This document shows, one piece after another, positions 47,041-57,629 of a stretch of 64,000 nt of DNA. A program made the translations under genes and the position numbers. The notes under the pieces were generated by a model. The model was not told the DNA's origin. It ran no database searches and was given only the letters and a program-made list of their open reading frames with translations. Position 1 is the stretch's first letter. Every line of letters begins with the position of its first letter. The DNA is taken from the NCBI RefSeq assembly GCF_041734735.1, contig NC_134883.1, positions 17,109,247 to 17,173,246 on the forward strand, written 5' to 3'. The stretch is from Babylonia areolata (taxonomy: Eukaryota; Mollusca; Gastropoda; Neogastropoda; Buccinidae).

Positions 47041-47370
47041 GGTTTGATGTCACAACTATTGACTTGAAGGAGCTGATGCCGGAACTGGCTGCCGCTGCTT
47101 CACTGGGCTAGTGGTGGTGGTGGTAGACTGCAGACAATTGCTTTGACCCAGTTGCCATGGATCTGTGTTAAGATATGTCACTGTCAAGTGAAAGTTTTGT
47201 CTGGGCGACACGGAAGGCTTTGGGTTGCGTTTGTCAGTCCACGGGTGGGCAGGACACGTTATGTGGCAGAGATTTGTCGGCTGCGTCGTCACTGGTGGTG
47301 TGTGTTGGTGACCACGTCTGGCCCTGCTGCTTTTGCTGATCAGGATAGAGGGAGGAAGGCAGGCAACACA
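47041..47370 (+). other. Predicted 5' leader part of exon 2 with upstream ORFs
   Basis: It is preceded by a strong acceptor (tgtgctgtttttag, AG at 47039-47040). The frame of the downstream start codon is open through much of this stretch but contains no ATG before 47371. Four upstream ATGs open short out-of-frame uORFs: at 47046 (6 codons), 47077 (11 codons), 47157 (4 codons) and 47176 (54 codons, ending just before the start codon). These could restrain translation. Confidence 0.4.
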
Positions 47371-47431
47371 ATGTTTTTAAACCCTTTTGAGCCATATGAC
47401 AACACTGCTGCCACTTCAATCTGGATTTATG
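47371..47431 (+). CDS. Sfmbt: Sfmbt-like protein, coding exon 1 (N-terminus)
   Basis: ATG at 47371 has A at -3 (acacaATGt) and is the first in-frame ATG after the leader acceptor. It encodes MFLNPFEPYDNTAATSIWIY plus one base and ends at a donor (ATTTATG|GTGAGA), giving a phase 1 intron. The next exon at 52223 supplies the two missing bases (G+AC = Asp) and continues in frame, which is the main support for the call. The 20 residues are hydrophobic/aromatic and have no named domain. Alternatively the protein could start at the Met at 52255 in the next exon from a different leader, but the matching phase and good donor favour this start. Confidence 0.6.
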
Positions 47432-49281
47432 GTGAGAGAGGCTCCTAACTGTGGATTCTTCCTGTTGGGTTTACTTTTTGAACGAAAAACGTCTGTTGGT
47501 ATTTGTAATGCTCTTTATCATTTATAAGAAGAGTGTGTCGTTTTTTCTCCTGCACTTTTTCATTTAAATTCAAAGTAAAGACTGTCATTATTTTTTCCGT
47601 GCTTTATTGTTTGAAAGAAAAGTGTTTGTTATTTCAACTGCACTTTATCATAAAAAGAAAGAAATCAAAGGTTTCTGTTGTTATTTCTATTGCACCTTTT
47701 CCATTTAAAAGGAAAGTGTCATGTGTGATTATGAACATCCTGTTTTTCTTTTGTTTTTCTTTTTTGCTGGACACAAGCACATGTTTGGGTGAATTTGCTT
47801 TTGTGGAATTGTGTGTGCAACACAAAGAAACAGGGATATTTGAATCACATGATTATTTGGTAAAGGTTCAAAATGGGAAGTTGTCAGCAGGTAGTGTGCA
47901 TCACTATTTGATTTAATGTCAGGAGGGTGGGTCATTTAGAAATGGACATTGTCTTCCGGTTGAAATGAAAAATGGTTGTATGTTTGAGAGTGGCTCATGT
48001 ATGTGTGTTGAAAAGTTGTGTGTGTGTGTGTGTATGTGTGTGTGTAGAAAAATGTGTGTGTGTGTGTGTGTGAAGAAAATAAGCAACATGTTTTGGGAAG
48101 TGGTAGAGTGTGCCAAAGTGTGACTGGAAAGCAGTTAAAAAAAAAGATAAATAAGGAAGTGATGTTTTACAATGTTGTTTTACAATGTTAGGTAAAAAGT
48201 GTTATTCAGTTTTAAAAAAAAAAAAAGAAGGAAAAAATTGTTTAAAAGACACCATAATCTATTACCATTCTTTACTCATTACTATATGTGAAGTTATTTT
48301 ATTTTTTAAATTTTGTATACATATTTTTTAACCATTTTAAATCCCACCATGTGCTGTTGCCAAGACCCTGTCCATAAAAATGTATCAGGCCAGCACAGCT
48401 GTGACCCAGCTTAATTAATCAAAACCCAGTGGGTAGGTGATGGAGGTGAGGAGAGAACGGAATGAATCTGAACTCCACAGCCCTCATTACGTACACAAAT
48501 ACAGTTCTGTGTCCACACTCTGTGTCTCTGACTGTATTGATCACCAGCAGGACATTGGTCCAGGGCACTTCTGCAGTGGTACCATCTTCAGCTGTCAGGC
48601 TGTCCACGCTGAACACTGTAATGTAGGTAGCTGGCTCTGTCACTCAATGGTGGTTTTGCCTGTGACATAGGAAAATCTGCTATTATCACTGCAGTACTTT
48701 GAGATCTTGTGTGTGTGTGTGTGTGTGTATGTGTGTGTGTGTGTTTTGATGGTGTTTCTGACTTTAACTTTGATGATGCATTAATCAGAAAATGTACAGC
48801 AGTATGTATTCTATGTATCTGAAACCATTTAGAATGAAGGACACAGAATATCTATTTTGGGAGTGGTTTTGTGTGTGTGTGTGTGTGTGTGTTGTGCGTG
48901 CATGTTTGTGTGTGTGTGTGTGTGTGAAGACAAAACAAGACAGCTTCATTGACTGAATGACTGGGTTTATTTAATGACTTTTTTTTAATGATTTAACCGG
49001 TACGTCACAAACTTTGTTTACTTTGTTGGTGTTGCAGATTTTTTCCTTTTTCTTTTTTTCTTTTTGAAACATCATTAACATTACATTTCCCAGGGGTTTA
49101 TACAGATTCTGTGGGCACATAAAGTTCTGCTGGTTATTGTCATGAATTTGTACCCGTGTACCAGTGTTTATATACTCTCACACACCTACACTCAAATTAG
49201 CTTGAGTAACTTGTGTGTTACACTCGCATTGTGCTTGAGTAAGTGCACACATGTGCACATGCATACGCGCATGCGCGCGCG

Positions 49282-49313
<32 letters not shown>

Positions 49314-50761
49314 CACAGAGAAAAGAAACACACTCTTAATCTTGTGATAACAGTTCTTGTGCAATCATATCTGCACACACATATGCATGTACACCCGCAC
49401 TATATTTCAAATAGACGAACAGACACACATAGATTTACTTTTTCAACCTCACAGTACATATTGTGAGCCTTCGTATCCCTACACTCCACCAGTCATATTC
49501 AGAGCTACACTTCTTGTGACGATGTACAGACGAAAGTGACACCACTGTCAGTAATGGAATGACAGTTTCCGATTTCAGCTACAATGAACAGGTGATGTTG
49601 AAGATGTGGCATGCCGTCGTTCGTTAAATTGACCCGCATGAAACAAATTACAAAAGGGAAATTGAGTTTGCTTGACCCCAGCAGTAGTGTTGGCCCCCAG
49701 GGGAGACCAAGCAGGACAGGGAGATAATTGAAACATATTGATTTTCCTCAGAAGTGTGAAGGGACGGCCCTTGTGGTTTCTTGTGTCGGGGAGGGGGAAG
49801 GAGTCTTGGGTAGGAGAAGTCAAAAAGCAATTAAAAAAAAAAAAAAAGGGTACACAAGGTAAAAGAAAGAACAAGGTTAGTGAGGTGCAGTTTAGTTGTA
49901 GTGCAGGGATTTGGAGTCTTGTCATTTTATTTTCTGATTATTTGGTAATGTGTTGTTTTGGATTGGGTTAATCGTGTGTGTGCGCATGCATGCATGTTGG
50001 TGTGTACGTTCTTTCTTTTTGTGCTTTGTTCAGGGTCTGCAACTCCTGCAGGTGAGCCTTTAAGTGTGACTGTAAGACTTTATTCAGTACTGAAATTTTT
50101 GGCGTACAAGTCATTACTGGTGTTTTTTTTTTATAATTTAAATCTAACCCCTGCGTCTTATGGACTGTATGCACCATATCTGTTGTCTGAAAACTAAATT
50201 CTGCCTTGGTGTTTAGGCAGCCATGCTCTGTTTTGAGAGTAGGTGTATTGTTTGAGGCTGGGAGTGAATGTGGTGACAGTAAATGATTGTTGGAGGTTCT
50301 AAGATGGTGAAGAAGGAGAGAATTTTCTGGCTTTTTTGTGAGTGATTGTGTGCATATCAGGCATAAGTTTAGATGATGATAAAATGGCAGTGTGATGATT
50401 GCAATTTATTCAGCACAGCGGAATGTGTCCTTAAACTGGCTGTTTGTATCATGTAACTGACAAATACAGATCTGTGCGTGTGTGTGTGTGCATGGAGCAC
50501 TTCAGTCTGACTCTCACTGTCATTCTTCTACCATGTCAGTTTTAGTTTATTGCACTGACATGGTGTGTGTGTGTGAGCGTGTGGGGGGAGGGGGGGGGGG
50601 GCATGAACTAAGGTGATTCTGTCCTGTTTTCCTGTCCTAGTTTTTCTCTGTCACTCTGCTGTCCATTTAGAAGTACAGCAGTTTACCAATTTTATTTAAG
50701 TGTGCAAGACTGGTCTCTTCTCTGTTTCTGTCTTTGTCTCATTTCTCCCCGCTTTGTAAGT

Positions 50762-50795
<34 letters not shown>

Positions 50796-52222
50796 ATTAG
50801 TTTAAATTTACAGCAGTCAGTTGTTTTCCTGTGTTCGGTTGTTTCAGTTTATGTAGGCCTGTCGCCTTTGCTTAATCAGTTCATATTAGTAAACCATGTG
50901 AAAAGAGTATCTGTTTGTGTACTGTCTTTTATCTCTCTCTCCCCATTATATCCCCCCTGAGGTTGTTCCAGTTTGAATTAGTCTCGTTCCATGTCTTTGT
51001 CTTCCTCTCTTTCTCTGAGTTTCCTTGGTCTGCCTCTCTGTCTGTCTTCCTATCTCGTGTTCTGTCTCTCTGTCTGTCTCCCTGTCTCGTGTTCTGTGAT
51101 TTTGTTTGTCGGTCTCCCTCTCTCTGAGTTTTGTTTGTCCGTCAGTCTGCGTCGGTCTCCCTCTCTTAGAGTTTTGTTTGTCTGTCTGTCTCTGTTACTG
51201 TTTCTGTCTTTCCTTGAGCTTTGTTAGCCTCTCTGTGGCTGTGTCTCTCTGTTACCCTCTTTGTTTTGTTGGTCTGCTCTGTTTCTAGAGTCTCTGACTT
51301 CCTCTCCCAGAGTTTAGTCAAGGTTGGTCAGTCTGTCTCTCTGAATTTAGTATGTCACTGTCAGTCTTATGCTTGATTTGTTCAGCTACAATTCTGCGTG
51401 GGTCAGGTCACCAGTACTGTCTGTACGTTCAGGCAGAGAGGCTATCAGTATCACCCTCATACTTGATGTCCCGAGTAACCTGTTCCATGGTGAACGTTCA
51501 GACCTGGGGGTTAGATTAATCTCTTAGCGCAGCCTGTTCAATTAATCTCATTGTAGGAGTCAGTGGTGCAGTTAGGAACTGATGAAGTATTGATGTGGGT
51601 TGCTTCCTGCCCCCATGCCCTGAGGGCTGCACCAGATGTCAAGGGTTGCTCTCTGTGGTCCTTGTCAACTCTCACCGGTCATGATCACTGGGGTAAAGCT
51701 CCTGCTGAGTGATTATTTGGCCTGTCACTGGTACCAGTGCTTGTGTGAGAGAGAGGGATTGGTATGTGTGTGAGTGTGTGTGTGTGTGCGTGTGCATGCG
51801 TGTGTGTGTGTGTTTGTACTTCAGCATATTGCGCGTAAAAGAATGGTGCTTGCCTATGTCCGAGTGGAAAAAAAGAGAGAAGTCGGTGGCGGGTGGGGGC
51901 AGGGGGTGATGAAGGAAAGAGCTTCCATTAAAAAGAGAAATATAGAAAAAGTTTCAAGAGCATGCATAATCAAGACACTTATTTTACCCCTACATTCTAA
52001 TTCTTCGTGATAACATTCAGAGCAGGTAAAAAACGAAAAAAGAGAAGGGGAGGGTAGAATCACATTAGGCATGATTTTTTTTTATCAATTGTCAACTTTG
52101 TATGAGTATTTTATCAGTTGGGCATAAGTATTGATATTATTGTACAGTGTCTGTGATACTACTAACAGTGACACGGCATGGTCATGGGTGAAGGGTCAAG
52201 AAGTGTGCGGCATGTTTTTCAG
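47432..52222 (+). other. Intron 2 of the Sfmbt gene (predicted)
   Basis: There is no recognised coding exon on the gene strand. It holds GT runs (48008-48072, 48711-48743, 48872-48928, 51770-51811), CA near 49285-49318 with an adjacent (CG/CA) Z-DNA-prone stretch, a SINE family-1 core piece at 50205-50245 ('tttaggcagccatgctctgt'), and a CT/GT-rich zone at 50925-51300 that yields only low-complexity frames. A 74-codon minus-strand frame at 48419-48643 looks protein-like but is unidentified. Confidence 0.55.
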
Positions 52223-53955
52223 ACACAGGATTTGGAGGCCAGACGTCCAGCACCATGTCCAACAACAAGTTGACCACCATTGCCCCGGCCCTGTCACTGG
52301 GCGTGGGGCCCGCCACCTTCAGCCTGACCACATCAAACCTCTCCACCCTCACCAGCCCCACCCAGCCCCTGGGGGCCTCCCCCCTGCCCCCCGCCCAATC
52401 TCTGGGGGCTACCCACACCCTCAGCCTGTCGGCTAACACCCTCAACACCCTTAACGCTCTCAACAACCCCACCCAGACCCTCAACACGCTCAGCACCACA
52501 AACCCCACCCTGGCCGCTCTCAACCCTCCTCCGGCCCAGACCCTCAGTACGTTGAACGCTCCATCAGGGAGCCCCTCCTCACAGCCCTTCCTGGCGTCCC
52601 AGCCCATGACCGGCATCGTCAGCTTGCCGCAGAACTTCTGCTTTCCCTCCCAGCCATCGCAGACGTCCGTGTCAGCTGCCAACCAGACAGCGGCTCTGGG
52701 AGTGACCCTGGGCTTCCCCATGGCGGCAGCTGCGGCGCTGACCAGCAACGCTGTGTCCCTGAATACCAGCACCATTCCCCTCAACTCCAGCAGCATTCCC
52801 CTCAACACCAACACCATCCCCCTCAACTCCACCCCCATCCCGCTCAACGCCGGCGCCCCCCTGTCACAGCAGCTGGTGCAGTCGCTGTCGATGGGCCAGC
52901 AGCCAGCCCTGTGTGCCTCCCTGCCGCAGTCCCTCAACTTCCCCCTGGGCCAGGCCCTCCTGGGCATGTCCAACACAGCCGGGGCCTCCCCTACCCCCTT
53001 CCTGTCCACCAACCTGGGCCAGTTCCCCGCCCTGCCCTCCGTCATCATGGGCAGCCAGCCCTCCGTGCTGCAGGGGGCCCTGATGGGCAGCTCCTCCCCC
53101 GGGCAGAGCGCCCCCCTGCAGACCATCCCCACCATCAGCCCCCAGTCCCTGTCCTTCCCTCTCACCACGGGGCCTGTCATCACAGAGCTGCCGCCCACCT
53201 CTCAGCCCGCAGAACCCCCTCAGAACCTCCCCCTGCCCACCACTGCCAGTAAGTCGCCAGAACCCTCAGTGTCTTTGGGGCAGCAGGCAGCCCAGCAGCC
53301 CTCAGTGGCTACAAACAAAGCAGAAGAGAGTGCTTCCGCCTCCAGCCAGCAGGGGTCAGAGACACAGCCCATAGTGGTGGACACTGCTCAGGAAACCACT
53401 ACCTCTGTTGGTCAGCAGAATGCGTCACAATCTTCTGGACCGTCAGACTCTGCAGAGAAACTCCCAGCCTGTGCTGAAGAGCAGGAGACAGGGCGGGACA
53501 CAGAGCCCCCCAAGGGTTCAGCACAGCAGAGGGAGGCTGCAGGTCCATCCACAGAGCAGGGTGCTGCCACGACGATGGCTCAGGACATGGCGGAGACTCC
53601 TCCTGGCTCAGAAATACCTGCACAGCCACCGCCGCTGACTGGGGAGAAAGACAGTCCACCTCCTGCAACTGACCAACAACCACCCCACCCTCCTGCTGAA
53701 TCCACCTGTGATGAGCCCCCACCTCCAGAGGTGGAACAGCCATGTAGAGGGAAAGACACAGGGGTGGAGAATGCTGGATCTGATTCAGCAGATGCTGTTG
53801 AAGAGAAGAAAGGTGACAGTGATATGAACATGGAGTTGTGCACGGTGGATGAGAGCTGTGAACCGGCGGCAGCAGTCAGTGTGTGTGAGGAGCAGCCCAT
53901 GGAGGGAGTCAGTGAGGTCAATGCCTGTCTGGACGATATCAAGCAAGAGGTCATG
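52223..53955 (+). CDS. Sfmbt: Sfmbt-like protein, large coding exon 2 (disordered region)
   Basis: The acceptor is tgtttttcag at 52221-52222 and the donor TCATG|GTGAGT after 53955; the exon enters in phase 1 and leaves in phase 0. It encodes residues about 21-598, starting TGFGGQTSSTMSNNKLTTIA. The first two thirds is a Ser/Thr/Leu/Asn/Pro-rich low-complexity region with 'LNTLxxLN' motifs (residues about 85-125) and five near-heptad repeats of IPLN-S/T type (about 198-231). The last third is Gln/Glu/Pro-rich and ends DACLDDIKQEVM, where IKQE (53938-53949) is a consensus SUMO acceptor. Vertebrate and fly Sfmbt proteins also carry long poorly conserved regions before the MBT repeats. I see no FCS zinc finger here, unlike fly Sfmbt. 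Third-position GC is very high before about 53250 and drops after it. A perfect alternative donor (GTAAGT) lies at 53249-53254. Confidence 0.75.
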
Positions 53956-56444
53956 GTGAGTTGTGGTCTTGAGGGTTGTAAAAAGAAGATCCAACAGCAG
54001 TACTCTGTTGTCCCCAGTGATTCTTGAGGACATAGTCATTCTCATAGTGGTATCAATTTACATCTATACTGTATAATCGAGGGACTCAATTTCATGTGTA
54101 TTCTGTGGATTCACATCTGTTTCTTCCTTGCATACTTGTGCATGTGTTCGTTCTTGTGTGCTTTGTGTCCAACTTGTGAAATTGCTATGAACTCAGTAGG
54201 TTTGAGGGTGCAATATAGTATTTACTCTTTAATTATCATTATTTTATATCATGCCAGTTTCTGCTTATGTCAGATGTAGTTCTCTTGTAGTAACTCAATC
54301 ATGGAAGAGAAGTCAAGGGTCATAATTGATTTGTTATACTCAAAGCAGCAGAACTAAAACAAACAAAATAATTTTTATGAAAATATTTTTAATTAAAAGC
54401 AGTGAACTTCTGCTGCAGAATATGTTATAAGCAGTTTCCACCAGTTACCAGCTCCTTATTATTTATCTCCATCATCATTTCAGTGAAAAGGTGATCTGAA
54501 TGGAAATTTGCAGAAGAAACCTGTTTGATGAAAGAGAGCAAAAAACTCCGAAGGATGGTAATCTTCTCTCCACGTCCTTCACAGAAGGGCGGGTGGTGGT
54601 GGGGGAAAGGTTGGGGGATGGGGTGGGGGGAGGCACAGTGTAAAGCAACGGCTGTTTTACCCTGGGCAGATGAGATGTGTCGGGCATGTTGGTTCTGGAA
54701 AAGACTTGGGCAGTCTGATTTGATTAAGACTGCTGAGAATTACTGCAATCCAGTCTGCTGGAGATTTTTCTCCCTCCTGTTTTGTGTTCAGCAGGGTCCA
54801 GAAACATGCTGAGAATTACTGTGCTGGCTGCACTATAGTGTCGGTTGGACTTGAAAATTAATTTCTTTCTTTTCTTTTCTTTTTTTTCTCTCTTGTAAGT
54901 TGTATTCAGTAGAGTCGGAAGCATTATAGGATATGTGTAAACAAAGTGAGTATGTTTTAACCCAGTGTTCAGGTGTGTGTGTGTGTGTGTGTGTGTGTGT
55001 CCGTGGTAAACTTTAATATTGAAATTTTCTCTGGAAATACTTTGTCCATCAGTACCACCTTTGGCTTAAAAATCGTTGGGAAAAAATTCTTCACAGTCAC
55101 ACCAATAAGAGTTTGTAATTCACAGGAATTAAGCCGTATTTCCCATATAATTAACAGTTTATTTTGTTGAGGCCATTTCCAGGATTCTGGAAACACCATA
55201 TAACCGCATTCCAGTTGCAGTAGCATTGGCAATGCTCAGTGAGTGATGGCGTGACCTCAGTTTTCTTGTTCGCAATTAAATGGAAAGAAATGCAAGTTCT
55301 GGACAGAACACATACAGTGACACAGACTACATCATCTATGTGTTTACTGTTTATGGATCTTTTAAAGAAGAATGAACAAAAAAGAACAATTGAATCGACC
55401 GTTTCATACTTTTGCCGCGGGTGTAACTAAACTTCTACATCTATCTAGATGCAGAGAAAAATGGCAAAATGTTGCAGTGTGATTGCCGCGATATCCATGT
55501 CTCCTTTACTGCGGACTTTAAAGAATTCTTAAGTGCCCATATAGAATTTTAAAATGCCTGAGATACACCAAAATGATATGATTTAAACAGTGTTATCACT
55601 TGGAATACTGCAATCAATTTATTGTCCTTTTAAAAAGCATGCTTAAAATTTAAAAAATGTGATTTTTTGAACGCCATTTGTGGATCCGCAATAGTGCAGT
55701 GAGTAAGACAATTTCTTCCCAGCTGAACATGCCGAGTTCAAATCTGTGCTCAGGCTTTTTTTTTTTTTTTTTTTTTCCCTGAAGCTTTATAATAACAAAT
55801 ACAGAACACATTTGAACGATTGTTTTGGGGTTTGTTTTTTTTTTAAGTGTATCACAAGTGAGTCTTGAAGGCCTTGCCTCTCTTGTTTTCTTTCTGATTC
55901 ATCATTGTTGGGACAGAGTTGTGAAATGATAACTTTTAGTTTCACTTGCATACTGCTTAAATTTGTCATGAACAGAGGTAAATTATTTTATAACACGATA
56001 TACAACTAGTTAACACTGTTGCAATATGGTTGTGTTGATAATGCTTACAAATAATGAAATATACAATGATAATTCAAAAATGAAAAGATTTTGGACACAA
56101 CTTTGAAGAATTAACTCTGTTTTTCTTCATCATACATTCAATTTCATGGTCTAATTCCCACAAAAAACTTTTGGAAATCATTAAAACAGAAGAGCAAAGG
56201 AAAATGAATGTAAAAGAAAGAAAACATGCCAAAAGACAGAGGGTAATTGACAAAGCTTCCAAAACGCCAGACAGTAGTTGTCTGTTGAGATAGGAGAAAC
56301 CTGACCAATAAATTATCCATGGGTCTTTTAGTTTGAAGGGTTGCTTTTTGTGAAACAGTTGTCAGATTTTTAACTGGTCATGCTACTTTTGTCAGATTCT
56401 AAACTGGTCCTGTTGCTTGCGTTTAATGTCAGCCCTCCACACAG
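53956..56444 (+). other. Intron 3 of the Sfmbt gene
   Basis: No coding exon is recognised. It contains the interspersed repeat copy listed at 54975-55895 and T-rich tracts (55757-55778). Confidence 0.7.
54975..55895 (+). mobile_element. Unclassified interspersed repeat, copy 2, with internal tRNA-like segment
   Basis: The left end (GT run, 'tccgtggtaaactttaatat', 'tgaaattttctctggaaata') and right end ('gtgtatcacaagtgagtctt', 'gaaggccttgcctctcttgt') match the repeat at 31105-31670, but most of the middle does not. Near 55685-55755 there is a tRNA-like stretch, 'tggatccgcaatagtgcagt', 'gagtaagacaatttcttccc' and a B-box-like GAGTTCAAATCTGTGC, followed by poly-T. This suggests a separate SINE head inserted inside. 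Confidence 0.55.
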
Positions 56445-56970
56445 GTCATCTCAGGCTGTTCACGCAGTCATGATTTCAATATGATGCAGGAAACAGAAGA
56501 AGCGGTCTTGCCGCCTCCCATGGAGTACCCAGTCCCCACCAGCACCAGCCCCCACCCCGCCTCGTCCCCTGTCAAAGTGGAGGCTGCCTCAGACCTGCTG
56601 CCAGACAGCGCCCACCCAGATCCGTCGTCCACCCACACCCTCTACCCGACCCCGGATCTGTCCCAGCAACCCAGCAGCAGTACCCTGCAGGTGTCTGTGG
56701 GCGGCGACCTGCTGACGAGCGTGAAGCAGGAGGTGATGGAGGTTGGGGAGGAGGACGAGGAGATGGGGGTGGGTCTGGTGGACAGCACGCCGGGCTCGGA
56801 GGACTCGCTGGACAGCTACTACCAACGCCACAGCCCCTCCCCCATGGCCAGCCTGCGCCTGACGCGTGCTGACACCACCACCACCTTCACCACCTCTTCC
56901 TCTGCCTACGTCAGGCCCCGCATGGATGATGGGGAGGGGGCCGTGGACGTCAAGCAGCTGATTGGTTCAG
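56445..56970 (+). CDS. Sfmbt: Sfmbt-like protein, coding exon 3 (acidic linker)
   Basis: The acceptor is ctccacacag at 56443-56444 and the donor TTCAG|GTCAGC after 56970; the exon enters in phase 0 and leaves in phase 1. It encodes about 175 residues (about 599-773): VISGCSRSHDFNMMQETEEA, a Pro/Ser-rich stretch, SPVKVEAASDL (VKVE, 56571-56582), LLTSVKQEVMEVGEEDEEM (VKQE, 56721-56732, followed by an acidic run as in negatively charged SUMO motifs), GSEDSLDSYYQRHSPSPM, and DDGEGAVDVKQLIGS. The two motifs are psi-K-x-E SUMO consensus sites. VKQEVM here echoes IKQEVM at the end of the previous exon. No folded domain is evident. A read-through frame into the intron after 56970 is not coding. Confidence 0.75.
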
Positions 56971-57629
56971 GTCAGCTTCAGTGCTTTCTTTTTTTATGCG
57001 GGTCTTTTGAGGGGGGTTTATTTGTTGTAGTTATCCGTAAGTCTCTCTTCTTTTTTCAGGTTTTGTTCTTTGCTGCATCTTATTCTCATTCTGTAGTCTT
57101 TTGCATCCACTGTGACTAGTGTGTGGTTGACTTTTTACAGTGTCATTCTGTGGTCCTCCAGCCACTGGGAGCTGAAAAGAGAAGGTAGCATGGTGGTGAC
57201 AAGGGAAGCCATTCTCACTGAGCTAATTCTGGCTTATTAGGACATATGATTATTACTGTATTTGGAAGAAGAAAAAAAAGAAGAAAGAAGCAACATGTTC
57301 ATGGTTTTTAGGGAACAGGGTAGATCACCTTTGGTTTTAAACAGCGCAGCAATGGTGATTTGTCAGAGTGATTGTTAGACTGGACATTTTCCCACTTAGC
57401 TTCCAGAAAAAGAACAATAACATAGCAAGTTCAGATGTACGAAAGGCCTGATAGTTTCACATTGTGCTTTTCTTGTGGAAATGCTTAAACATAATTTAAA
57501 GTAGAGGGGAAAAAACCCAAAAAAACCAACAATATTTTCCTCATGGTACTTAGTACATTAGAGAAAGGTTAATTCTGCAGAATTGATGTCCTAAGACGCT
57601 TAGACACTAATATTGCAGAGCAGAAAAGT
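56971..57629 (+). other. Unique part of intron 4 of the Sfmbt gene
   Basis: AT-rich unique sequence between the donor at 56971 and the start of the minisatellite. No exon is recognised. Confidence 0.6.

Noticed and set aside
52182-53198. 338-codon minus-strand frame opposite the large Sfmbt exon
   Set aside because: It is a shadow of GC-rich coding sequence on the plus strand, with Gly/Arg/Val/Trp bias and no domain. The plus frame has matching splice sites and phases.
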